In this document: piece by piece, positions 9,901 through 21,403 of the stretch
Layout: each line of letters starts with the position of its first letter
Numbering within the stretch: position 1 is the first letter of the stretch
DNA from: Brachyhypopomus gauderio
Taxonomy: Eukaryota; Chordata; Actinopteri; Gymnotiformes; Hypopomidae
DNA length: 64,000 bases
NCBI RefSeq assembly: GCF_052324685.1
Contig: NC_135212.1
Location: 49,238,898-49,302,897 of the forward strand
Direction of reading: 5' to 3'
Made by a program: the position numbers and the translations under genes
Notes under the pieces: generated by a model
The model's input: the letters and a program-made list of their open reading frames with translations, nothing else
The model's database searches: none
Told to the model about the DNA's origin: nothing

Positions 9901-12437
9901 TAATAGCAAAAACAATCAAAACTTCCAGTTTGTTTACCTCCAGATGGCCAAACACCTGCACAAGGGGGATCAGCTCAAGTTTGTTGAGTTTGGCCAGAGA
10001 CTTAATTTCCTCAATTTCTTCTATACTGTTCAAGTTAATAAGTTATGGGTTAAAAACTCATTCTTAATTAACACACTGACCTATGAAGCGCTTCGAATAT
10101 AAAATGTTACAATATTACCTGTATGCAAATGGTGACTTAATGACCTGAAGTTCCCTTTCATAGGGAAACATATCCTCATACTCCAACAAAATACCACTCG
10201 CTCCCAGAGAGGAGAATAATGGAAAGATCTACAATGAAAGAAAACCAGACTACTCACTGTATTTTAAATAAAGTAACAAAAGACACAAAAGTGTCATGTT
10301 ATAAACTTTATAATAATAAAACCATAATGAGTGAAAATAATCTTTACAAAATAGGTGGGTGGAGCCTTCATACGTTCACACGATCTATGATTTGTGCTTG
10401 TCACATACTTGATACTAGAGGTGTGCCAAAAAATCGATTCACATATCGAAAATCGATTCTCATTTACTACGATTCAGAGTCGATTTAAAATGTCCCAAAA
10501 TCAATTCTAAGTTGTGGTGAAGTCTCGCGTTACATAATTACAAAATTACGCGAGACTTTACGCATGCGTGGAAATGACATATTCAACCTGTCCCGTCTTC
10601 GTTTAAGGCAATATGGGTTCTTTTTGGTTTTAACCAAATGCTGGGGAAGACTGAACTTGACACAATGTAGCTCGTGTGCAAGGCTTGCAAAATGAAGCTC
10701 AAGAATTTTGGTAACACAACAAAAAGCAGTTTATTTTACCAAAGCACTTTATTATTGTTAATTAAAAGACACTTTATTTTCTGTATTTGTCATTCTGTCT
10801 TGCAAAGCAGACTGTAGTAGATCATGCAGATTTTATAGACTGAAGCAGAAATTTTTATAAATCAAATTGGTTTTGAATCGAATATCATTTTGAATCGAAA
10901 ATCAATTTTGAATTGAATCGTGGCCCCCAAAATCGGAATCGAATTGTGATATAGTAAACGATTCCCACCCCTACTTGATAGTATACTGCCTACAGAACAT
11001 ACTGAGTGTACACAGTATACAGTATGTAGGCTATTTGTAGGCAAACAAAGCCTGCCACATTGTGTATTCCATGTCCACTGATCATAAAGATATTTGCATG
11101 CGATGCGCAATTTGATCTACAACAGCAAAATCACGGGATACCGGCTAGTTTTTAGTAGATGTGTACATTACTCTGATCACCTGTATATAGTTTATTTTCC
11201 TTTTACAAAGCCTGACACAAACATGACTTGGCTAATAAAATGTCTGAATCAGTACATTTGTAACTGAACACAAAGTCTATTGTAGCTACAGCCTATTTGA
11301 GGGGTCAGTTTTCATCTAACATTGCTCTTCTCAACCTGGTCCAAAAGCACAGAGTCAACCAAGTAACTTATTTTAAATTAAATTTCAGATCACAAAGGCC
11401 TTTGGGAAACATAATTAATTAGATTGTTCGTTATTCTCCAAGACCGATTGTTTCGGGAAACACACTGAGCTTTCAAACTGCCACCTCACCTGTTTTAAAT
11501 ATTCCACTTTAGGTGCAGCACCTTTCAGATCTAAGTGTACCACACGGAGAGCTTCTGTGGGTGCTTTCTGTAAATGATCCATGAACGTTTGGTCAGCATG
11601 CTTCTCCTTTGCTTCCAAAGAAACATTACGTGTCAGCAAATTGCTGGATTCATGAATGTGACCCCACACACCACGCTGGGCCTTGTACTGAATGTTCGGT
11701 CGCCCATTTGCTTGTCTTCCCTTTACAGTCCTGTAAAGAAGAGTGTCAGAATGTCAGACATGTTAGAGATGGGTGCAGAGGTACTTTTGTACCTAATCTT
11801 CAGAATGTGGGTATTAATTGTGATTATTATTATTTGGCATTCTGTGTTTTACTTACCTACTAACCTACTAAGACACTAAATATTTTGTCAACATAAATTG
11901 TGGGAAATTCATATTCATTTGTTCATAATTTGCAATTTCACTCTACATTTTATTTTGACAGATGCACTGAAAATGGTCTTTTCAACCTAATACAATAACC
12001 AGTTCAGCGGCTGTGAAATCATTACATTTCAGTTTATTTGCATACAGATTAGGTAAATGTTTTGCAAAAAACAAAGTTCTACCACCCCAATATCCAAATT
12101 TATTTATTTTAACTACACACATTCAGATTTTTGCAAATAACCATGAAATCCACAAAATTTCACCAAATTTAGATTCAAAATGAAAAAAATCATCTCGTGA
12201 TTTTGCATGACCCAGTGGATTTCAATAATTATTTCAATCTGCTGGCATGAGCTTATAAACAAACACATCCACCACTGTAATTAATCCTAAAGACTTAAAC
12301 CTGAGCTACCCACATCTGAGTTATATTTCACTTCCGTAACCACCGTTACTGACTCACATGAAGGGAAGGAGAAGCTTCACTGTGGCAACGGCCACCAGGC
12401 AGAGTACCACCAGCTTTAACGCCTTCTGACCAAACAT
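6955..12437 (-). CDS. hexd: hexosaminidase D (GH20), membrane-anchored form
   Basis: Thirteen exons: 12437-12358, 11730-11490, 10228-10119, 10025-9938, 9747-9583, 9455-9272, 8970-8899, 8766-8543, 8377-8301, 8194-8119, 7998-7909, 7700-7620 and 7138-6955 (about 556 residues). From [12 protein letters not shown] on it tracks human [45 protein letters not shown] (GH20 catalytic Asp-Glu pair, about residues 227-228), ASAFKGA, LTGWQR and [11 protein letters not shown] at the C-terminus. Family role: removes terminal beta-linked GalNAc/GlcNAc. Unlike human HEXD, which starts directly at the catalytic domain, this model has about 85 extra N-terminal residues beginning MFGQKALKL, with a hydrophobic segment at about residues 6-26, consistent with a type II membrane anchor. 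The junction between the exons at 8970-8899 and 8766-8543 does not keep frame by canonical splicing (one base too many). Confidence 0.9.
7171..7206. repeat. short teleost interspersed repeat
   Basis: The motif gataagataatcctttatt followed by aatccctcag is a sequence I recognise as frequent in fish genomes. Only this fragment is present, in the last HEXD intron. Confidence 0.5.
10407..10980. mobile_element. non-autonomous hAT element with 8-bp target duplication
   Basis: The element spans 10415-10972, flanked by the direct repeat acttgata at 10407-10414 and 10973-10980. Its ends are imperfect inverted repeats: ctagaggtgtgcc on the left, and aggggtgggaatcg on the right read in reverse complement. 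Several aatcgatt words lie near both ends. Near 10660-10735 the plus strand reads [19 protein letters not shown], like the BED finger at the N-terminus of hAT transposases, so it is probably a deletion derivative of an autonomous copy. It sits in the HEXD intron between the exons at 11490 and 10228. Confidence 0.85.
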
Positions 12438-14402
12438 GGCGCTCACTGCAGAAAGAAAAAGATCGACCTAAAAACGTGTAATTTTTTCCATTAAGTACAA
12501 CTAGCAGTGGAACAGTCAATCTCCCTTGAATAATCTGTTTTTAAAGTTGAACAACTCGTTTGAATGCTGTGAAACAAATTTTGAGAGGGTGACACAGGCT
12601 GTCAAGCAAGAGTTCTTACAGTCTCTCCTGATTAGCTTGTAAGATAAACCTGTTTTCGTGTGGTCTTATCTATTAGAGACCAATCACTCAAAACAACAAC
12701 CTCAACAACGGTGGATCTTCTGTCCCTCTCCAAGCACGAACACAATTATCACCCTGCACTCAAAATTATTTACCTTGCTTATTTAATGCCTGGCTTGCAC
12801 CATGACCGTCTTGCTTTGTTGTATGTAATTGCACTGAGGCCTAGCCTAAGTGTTTCGTTGTGCTGTACAACCCTGTTTCAGCATAATGACAATAAAGTTG
12901 AATTGAATTGAATTAGAAGCATGCGAAATGTTAAAAGCTGACACTGCGAACCCTAAACGCGCCCCTTTCCTGTTAATAATTCCTGTTAGTGTTCCTAATA
13001 ATAAAATGTATTAAGTTGGGTGGCGTGAAGTGTCCGCCGTCCCAAAATCGAAATGAAACCGACGCCACTGTTGCAACACAATTTGATAGTGTATTACATT
13101 GTATAGTACTGATACTCTAAATTTGTAGGATTCTTGGCGTTTTTAAAGACCAACATTAAAAATATATTTTGAATAAAATTAACCTGATATAAGATAAGTA
13201 ATGTTTGTTACTAGATAACATCGTTTGTAAACTCCCCGAAGACGAGGTAGAACACTTCTGAGACCATTTGAAGCCCATTTAACGCGGCGCGCGCACAGCT
13301 AGCCCGCGCGCGCTCGCTGCACCGCTGATGGTGTAAATTTTACACTGTAAAGAGAGCTTTACTTACTTTCAGTAAGCGGGTTTCTTCTTTTCACATGTTT
13401 AACCATGCGGAGCTCTGCTGGCAAATCATGAATTTACATGCAGGAAGTTCACGCAAGTAAATGGTGAATACGAAGAGCTTTTTCGCTCCTTACTTCATTA
13501 CTTCTTACCTCAAATGCAATCATGAACAAAGTCACCAGTGCCTACAATTCCAGTTGATGTTTCATTTATTGCTTCACCCTTCCTAAAGAGTCAGGTGCAA
13601 TCGAAGCACGCGTATTCACAGAGCTTGCCGTCTGTTTCATAGTGCATGCGCACCACGACCTGTGCACGAGTAGAGATAAATGACACAACAAACTTCTGCA
13701 TTGGCTGTCTGTAGTTTTCAGTTTAACAGAAGCTATGTTGTCAACATACTGCAAGTGGTGTGCAAGTCATCAGAGTAGAACTTGATAGAAGTTGATTGTC
13801 AGTCCCTGACTCTCTCCACCTTCAATTCAAGCAGCAGACATACAATAATGATAAGTACAATGACAGTGATGAGAAACACTCCTATTTTGACAACACTGTA
13901 CCAAAAGGATCCCACGGGTCCTTTCAGCTCTCGGGGCTCATTACACAGCTACAGGCTGTGGCCTGATAATACGTACTAAAACAGATATAGCGGGTTTTAG
14001 ATATACATATCATCACACATTTCCTACATATACGTAGGAAAGTGTCGCACTATTTATTTCGTTAGAATGAAGTACAGGGTATAATTTGAGCTGCTCCAGC
14101 CATAACTCACCAGCCAGTCAGCTAGTCATCGATTCAGTTCCTTCTGCTGTAGAAGAAAATGACATATAGGCTACAGGTAATGAAGAATATAATATATTAT
14201 TTGCAATTTCAGTGTACCGGGTGTACCGGGTGTACCGGGGTGTACCGGGGTGTACCGGGGAGGCAGGAGCATGTTCGTGATGAGATCCACCCAGTGATCT
14301 ATATTATATATAATACAGATTTTAATATATAATATACTGGATCCACCCACACCGTTTCTGCCCTTCTGACGTTGTGACGTATGAGGTTAGAGGTCAGTCA
14401 AC
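12438..14402. other. HEXD-CIAO3 divergent intergenic region
   Basis: The two genes point away from each other across 1.97 kb. A CpG-rich patch lies at about 13280-13325 (gcggcgcgcgcacagc and neighbours). The region 12780-12915 ends in tgacaataaagttgaattg, resembling the 3' tail of a LINE-type repeat. No coding exon was recognised. The two promoters are probably separate, given the distance. Confidence 0.55.
14212..14260 (+). repeat. gtgtaccggg tandem repeat upstream of CIAO3
   Basis: About five copies of a 10-11 bp unit, gtgtaccggg(g), lie about 140 bases before the CIAO3 start codon, so inside or next to its promoter. Effect unknown. Confidence 0.9.
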
Positions 14403-16787
14403 ATGGCGTCAAACTTTAGCGGTGTGTTGCGCCTAACCGACCTGGATGATTTTATTACTCCATCACAGGTAAACACACACCTGGACCGCATGTTCCGTTA
14501 GTCGGAAAAATAACCCAGTCGTTTTATTCACACACGTGTATCGTTATCGCTACCTAGCCTGCGATTCAGTATCAAACGCTTTAGCACTACTGTGAGGTTA
14601 GCCACCTAGCTAGCTAGCAACATTACTCTTGGTCAAATAAATGACACGCCGTGTATGTTTATTGTTAAAGTTAACGGTAATTTGTGCAAGTATTGCATTT
14701 GGACATCGAACTAGCTATAACTAAGTGAAAAAAGACCTGTTCATCTTGGCTGTCTCGTTTATCCTGCCTTATCCTGCATAAAGAGGTGTTGTATTGGTCA
14801 CCAGAGAATCTTCTCTGTCTTCACCAGGAGTGTGTGAAACCAGTGAAGGTAGAGAAGAAACAGGGAAGATCTGTGGCAAAGATCCAAATTGAAGACGATG
14901 GAAGTTACTTTCAGGTCAATCAGGTGTGTGGGTTTTCTTAACTGAGCTAACCTAGAACCTGGTTGTTTGATATTTTGGCACTTCATTTTAGTTTTTAGAT
15001 GATTACCTGCATTGTGATTACGCCTGAGTGCTAAGAAGAGTGTCCCTGCGTCTAGGACGGCCAGATGCAGAAGCTGGAGAAAGCCAAGATTACTCTGAAT
15101 GACTGTCTGGCCTGCAGTGGTTGTATCACTTCAGCTGAGAGCATCCTGATCACCCAGCAAAGCCACGAGGAGCTCTACAAAGTGCTGCGTCAAAATAAAG
15201 TAAGGTGATGTCTTACGTCCCCAGAGTGCCACCAGCCGTTCACCCTCAACGTCAGCACGCAGAACTCCTACTTCAGACTCACGGCGGTGTTGAGATGTTG
15301 CGTGTTTTGGGACGTGCTGGTTTGTTCTCTGTGCTCTGACATGACGCCTGTTGTGCACCAGAGCAGCAGTGGTGAACAGAAGGTGGTGGTGGTGTCGCTG
15401 TCGCCGCAGTCTCGCGCGTCGCTGGCCGCACGCTACGGTCTGAGCAGCGCCGATGCTGCTAGGAGACTCACTGCTTTCTTCAAAAACCTGGGTGAGTGGC
15501 CAGCGGGCGCCAAAGGCTAGCGCCCGCAATTTACAATACTTACAAGTTGCACGTGTTTTTTTCTTTTTTCATTATTTTCTTTTTCTTTTTTATTGTTATT
15601 AAAATAGTTTCAGGTTTTTTTCCCCCACATTTCTCTTGTGTTGGAAACAGTTCTTCTGAATTTGTGTTTGTTCATTCAGGGAAAAGTTTAGGAGAAAACC
15701 CACTAAAGCTGTAAAACGGGTGTGTGTTTCAGGTGTCCATTATGTGTTTGACACTAGCTTCGGTCGTGCCTTCAGCCTCTTGGAGAGCCAGAGGGAGTTT
15801 TTGGAGAGGTTTTCCCGGAAAGGGGGGGACAAAAACGTTCTGCCCATGCTGGCTTCAGCTTGCCCTGGTAAATGCCGTCGTGCTGGCCACAGTGGCCTAT
15901 GGAATACAGTTTCACTGTTCTCTTACAACTGCATGAAAACCACAGTCAGGTTTTCTTTGTTCATTCATAAACTTGACAAACTTGCACAATTCCTGGAGGT
16001 TGTAATTAAGTGCTCGAATCAGAGCAATGTACACATCAGGTTGATTATCCATGCATCTCATAATTCATCTGTATAACAACTGCATCCATCTCATCGTTTC
16101 TCAAGTAGAACTGTATTTTAAGACCAGATTGGGTTGGTATTGAGAACAGGTTGGATCTGCTATGCAGAGAAGACTCATGGTGATTTCATCCTGCCTTACA
16201 TCAGCACAACACGCTCCCCCCAACAAATGATGGGATCCTTAGTCAAGAAGTTCTTCACTACGCAGAAGGTAATAGAGATGCATTACTTTATTCTTAGAAT
16301 GAAGGACTGTTCCTCTCAAATGTCAATAGAACGTCTTGATCCTCCAAATACATAGCAGCACTTTCCAGTATATAGGAATTTTATTCTTAGTTGATCTTGA
16401 GTTTATGTGTCCCAAGGATCTTGAACCACAGCAGATCTACCATGTAACAGTGATGCCATGCTATGACAAGAAACTGGAAGCTTCTCGACCAGATTTCTAC
16501 CTTAGTGAGTTTGAGACCAGGGAGGTGGACTGTGTAATCACTTCAGGTGAGGAGCACGTTAACACGGGAGGCAGACGACCTTTAGGCACAAAAACCTGCT
16601 TTTGAGCATTGTTGTGGATTTGTATAATTTGTATAATGCAGGAGAAGTTCTGAAGATGTTGGAAGAAGAAGGTGTATCTCTGAATGATGTAAATCCAGCA
16701 CCTTTAGACACAATGTACGTTTTCATCTGAATGAGATTCAGCATTTTCATTGTGTTAATTTCATTATTGTATGTTAATCCCCACTCA

Positions 16788-16869
<82 letters not shown>

Positions 16870-19800
16870 CACTTTCTGAGTTTGTTTATGATCTTTCTGT
16901 TTGTGTTTGTTTGAACTTACGTGTGTGTGTGATGTAAGGTTTAGCAATGTGTGTGGAGAAGAGTTGCTATGTCATGCTGGGAGTGGATCAGGAGGCTATC
17001 TACATCATGTGTACACCCATGCTGCCAAACAGCTCTTTGGAGTTGAAGTGGAGGACATCACATACAAGACACTCAAGTAAGTAACACGTTTATGCCTGTG
17101 GTTAAACTGTTAGTGCTGTGGTGTCCACCATCCGGTAATGACACCTATTAATGCACAAACACTACCAGTTAAAGGTTTGGACACACCTGACTAAATGCAT
17201 GTTCTTAACAGTAAGTAAAAGGCATTTTAATCTAATTACATTATCACACATACAATTTTAAATGCACTCTAAGCAAAAAAAGTTTTATTTCAGAACTTTA
17301 GTTCCTCACTCTACAAGAGGTCTGTATCTGTGAGAATGTGTTCAGGATACATGGAAAAATATCATAGGTGGCTGCTTCAGTTAGTTAACAAGACCAAGAG
17401 AACACAAAGCTGTCATCAAAATATAGGATAGCTATCCTAGAAAGAATCTAATGTCTAATTTGATATGGTTTATTATAGCCTTATAACATGTGTTGCGTTT
17501 GGCATCTTCCCTGTTTTTTAATGTAGAAAATAATACAAATAAAGAGTGTAGGTGTGTAAAAGTTTGACTGGTAGTGTATGCCTTCAGGCATCGGTTGCTG
17601 TGATGTCCATGTCTCAAGTGCTTTTTGTAAGTGTTATTTCTGCAACAGGAACAAGGATTTCCAAGAAGTCACGTTGGAGAAAGATGGGGTGGTTCTTCTG
17701 CGCTTCGCCGCCACTTATGGTTTCCGCAACATCCAGAACCTAGTGCAGAAGTTGAAGAGAGGAAAGTCACCATATCACTTTGTAGAAGTGATGGCGTGCC
17801 CTTCAGGTGAGGACCAAATGGTTTAAAATGCTTGTAACTCTGTAGGGCTAATTTACATGTGAAATGAACTCTCACCAGACATTAGGTGCACTGTCTGTAT
17901 TCTATTTCCAAAACTTTTGGCCACAATGTATCATGGTGTACAGTACTAACTGGCCTGGGCTTATCAGAAGTGTTGGAGATTTTACACATTAATGGCACTG
18001 AGTGGTGAGGGTGGTCTGTCACCAAAAGTGGTTCTATGGTTTGAAACTTCATATTTAAATTACATTTTCAGTATTTGGCAGACACACTTGCATATATTAA
18101 TGAGTCAGTGAGTCAACCCATCCAGGGAATAATTGTAATTGTACAAATGTTTAGTAGGTGGTGATGAATCTTTTGTAGTCAGTGAATATTTGATGTTTTT
18201 TACTTTATCAGATTATCATTTCTGGTGATGTTTTGCCCGTGGCTGCTTGTCACGGGGGAATTGTTGCTTCCATTCTTGTCTTGACTGCATATTAGGTGGG
18301 GTTGAGGTTGGTTATTGACTTGGCTTGGCAAGAACAATCTGCTTAATGGTCTGCAGAACTCTGTAATGTAAAATGGCATTCATTCGGTTTTCAGGCATTT
18401 GATCGACTCCATCTTGATAAGCTTCATACTTCAGAATTCATTGTGACACCAATGAAGAGCTTGTTTGTTTTGCACAACCACACATAAGTGTGCACAGTTC
18501 AAGGCTGAATGGTGTACTTTGAAAAATAAGCAGTTGCTCATCCCATTTATACCTGCGAAAGTGTATTGATGTTAAATCCAGATACGGATCATCAACCTAA
18601 AACCTCAGGTGTAAATGCATAGAAGACACGTTAATATTTGATGAACACCACTGCATGTTCAACCAACAACAGTGCCATGGTTTGAGACGGACAGTTAAAC
18701 AATAGGAATCACTGCATATTTTATACATGGTCCAGGTACATTCCTGAGCTGGGCAGACACCACGTTGAGTAGTTGGTTTTGTGGTTTCTTTGCAGGCATT
18801 TATAGCTTTTGGCAGTTGCTCTTATTCAGAGCAACTTGTAACTTGTTCTCTGAATGCTGAAGAATTCATGACCTTTCTCCACCTGCTCCTTAACCTCATG
18901 AATATTTTGCCCGGTAACGCTTTGCCAGGCTCTTGATGTGGCCACTTTCATTTATTTCCTGTTTTTATAATGGGATTTTTCCCTACACCATCTTCATGAC
19001 TGTGAAATGTGTGGCAGCTCAGCTTCAGGTTGAGGGAGTGGCTTATCTTAAGTATATACTAAAGTACACTACTAAGTATACTAAAGTAATTGGGTATTGC
19101 TCTGCCACAAGGTGACGTGCCATCCACATCCACTGCCATCCAAGTTTTCAAACATTTGATATGATCCGAGTTGTACGCATGTTTCAGAATTCAGCGTGCT
19201 GGTGCAATCACACCAATAAAGAGAAGTCAGTTGATCTGACAACCTTGTATGTCTACATCACCGTTTCACGGTTGGTGTGCTTTTGTTATTCCTCATTCCA
19301 TCACTGGTACAAATTAGTATTTGTTCTTGTTTATATGTGCTCACTTCATGTGCTTTGAATAAGTATTAGGATTATGTCATTTTTTGTCCACTTAAAGATG
19401 CATTTTAATAACATGTTATGCATTTGGCAAACACCTTTCCAGAATGAATTACATTTAAATGTAGGGCATTTAGCAGACACTCTTATCCAGAGTGACTTAC
19501 AAACTGCTTTTCCATCTGCTCACTTAATGCATCCTAGTAAATAGGTCAGAATTCAATATACCCTTGAACCAGAATACTACTAAACTACAGGAAACCAATC
19601 AATTAGAGTTTCAGTCACATTACAGAGGTTGGTGGATGTAGTGTTAGGAGTTTTGAACATAGATTAAGACTAGACTGTAGATGTTTGTGTTTATAGGCTG
19701 CAAGGGATTAGCTGTACAGCTAATGGAAGTTTCACCACCTGGGAAGCAGAAAAGTTTTGAGGCTTGTATTCTGTCTCAAGATGAGCTGTGCTTGAGGTAC

Positions 19801-20500
19801 AAAGACTGTGAGCTACGGTGCTGCATGTCACTGGTGCTTTTGAGTGGGGAGTGTGAGTCTATTATTGGTTATGTAGGAAAGTATTGAGGTGATCGATCTG
19901 GTGTGGGCAGTTCCAGGCAGCCGGTGAAGGGTGTGCGGCTGTAGAGCGATGCGAGCGATCGTGGGAAGGACCTTTTATAATTCTCCCTACATGTTGATAT
20001 GCAAGACTCCAGCCATATGTAGTCAGACGCTAGACTGGGTGTTACCACTCCTGTACATGATGGATTGTCAATTGATCACTAAGGTTTGATCACTAAGGTT
20101 TGGTTCTCTAGAGAGGACTGTATAAAGGGACGCGTTTTCTTCATGGTTTACCAGCAACAGACACGCCGGACTTCAGAGTAAATCATCTACACTGAAACAT
20201 CTTGGTCATTGTTGCAAACACTTATGGGCCCTGAACATGTGGTTATGTTTCCCTTCAGGGTGCCTTAACGGGGGCGGGCAGCTGAAACCCATCACAGATC
20301 AGTCCAACAAGGAGCTCCTGCAGCATCTGGACAGCCTGTACCGGGCGGAGCGAGTGTCCACACCCGAGGGGGATGGGCGGGTGGCTGAGCTTTACCGCTC
20401 CTGGCTGGAGGGTGTAGGGGAGGAGCGGGCGCAGCTGCTGCTCCACACACAGTACCACGCCGTGGAGAAGAGCGCCAACAGCCTCACCATCAAGTGGTGA
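14403..20500 (+). CDS. ciao3: CIAO3 (NARFL), cytosolic Fe-S cluster assembly factor
   Basis: Eleven exons, all joining in frame: 14403-14468, 14828-14923, 15056-15199, 15362-15491, 15733-15867, 16150-16268, 16417-16546, 16642-16714, 16939-17076, 17649-17806 and 20259-20500. They encode 476 residues, the length I recall for the human protein. The start [17 protein letters not shown] matches the human N-terminus. The family's cluster-binding cysteines are present: Cys24, the CLACSGC motif (about 71-77), Cys in [23 protein letters not shown], and [12 protein letters not shown] near the C-terminus. Family role: iron-only-hydrogenase-like protein that, with CIAO1 and MMS19, passes Fe-S clusters to cytosolic and nuclear proteins. 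It ends in TIKW; poly(A) signal candidates follow at about 20880-20910. Intron 10 (2.45 kb) is the longest. Confidence 0.98.
16789..16867. repeat. (GT)n(TA)n microsatellite
   Basis: A short GT run followed by about 60 bases of alternating TA in CIAO3 intron 8, close upstream of exon 9. Confidence 0.95.
17160..17576. mobile_element. Tc1-type MITE
   Basis: The left end reads cactaccagttaaaggtttg with acacacct following. The right end, in reverse complement, reads cactaccagtcaaactttta with cacacct following. These inverted repeats are a familiar fish Tc1/mariner MITE terminus. There is no coding capacity in about 417 bases. It lies in CIAO3 intron 9. The TA target duplication is not clear. Confidence 0.75.
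17807..20258 (+). other. CIAO3 intron 10, no exon seen
   Basis: This long intron holds only the decayed interspersed-repeat fragments noted separately. Small open frames at 18933, 19161 and 19681 show no recognisable protein. Confidence 0.6.
19415..19515 (+). repeat. teleost interspersed repeat fragment (atttagcagac...ttatccagagtgactta)
   Basis: The words gcatttagcagacactctta and ccagagtgacttac form a core that I know from many fish interspersed repeats. Weaker related words occur at about 18070-18090 and 18795-18845, so CIAO3 intron 10 seems to hold several decayed copies. The family was not resolved. Confidence 0.5.
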
Positions 20501-21403
20501 GGGTCCACGGGCCCACGGCCATCGACCGCCCCACTAGCTCTGGACTGGAGCAGACATGTTACACAGGAACAAAATCTAGGGTGGGAAAAGCTTTAGGTCA
20601 TCATTGGTCTGACACTTGGACAACAAAGAGATGATAATGAATATTATTGTTATTCATTTATATTACAAATCTAATGTATTGTAAATATATTCAAAATGAA
20701 TGTATGCAGAAAGTTGATTGAAAAATTATTGTGGTAAGAAGGATCGACGTTGCCTTATGTAAGTGGTATGTCTTGTGTGTTTCCTTTTTTATTTATTTTA
20801 AAGCATTTCCAACTTAATATGATTGGATAATGTATGATAGATTATTTAGAATTTCTGCATTGCATTGTCTTTTATGGAAATAAACACAAGAATAATTATA
20901 TTTATCAATAAAACTTTTTTCATATTGAACTGGATGTGTTGCCTAAAGCATATCAAAACCATGCAGCAAACTACAAGTTTACATGTGAAATACGTAAACT
21001 ACGAGAAAACTCTTACTGATCCCTGATCAAGCATCGGTAAAGCCAATAAATATCTGGATTTTATTTTTAGTACAATATTTACAGTATCATTGATTTATCA
21101 GTACTCAGTAAATAAGTGTAAACAAGCATAAAATAGGCATATCTCAAATAAATGTTTCCTTCTACCTGTGAAAAGGTGCAAAAATTGTGTTGCATTATAA
21201 AAATTAATTAATTTTTAATAGTGCATGGTATTAATATATGCCGGTTGTAAAACTGACATCCTTTCCTGTTAGTCTAGATGCTAACAGTTTCTGTCCCTTA
21301 CATAAGACTTCAAGAAATAACACCACCATAAATACTCTCTGGTCCTACATAGTTTGATCCCAGTTCATGTCCACTGCAGGAGTTCGGTGCTCCATGGAAG
21401 TGT
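20501..21403. other. convergent 3' flanks of CIAO3 and HAGHL
   Basis: An AT-rich region where the two genes end tail to tail. Plus-strand aataaacac and aataaaac near 20878-20912 suit the CIAO3 poly(A) site. Minus-strand hexamers around 21050-21150 could serve HAGHL. Nothing else was recognised. Confidence 0.6.
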
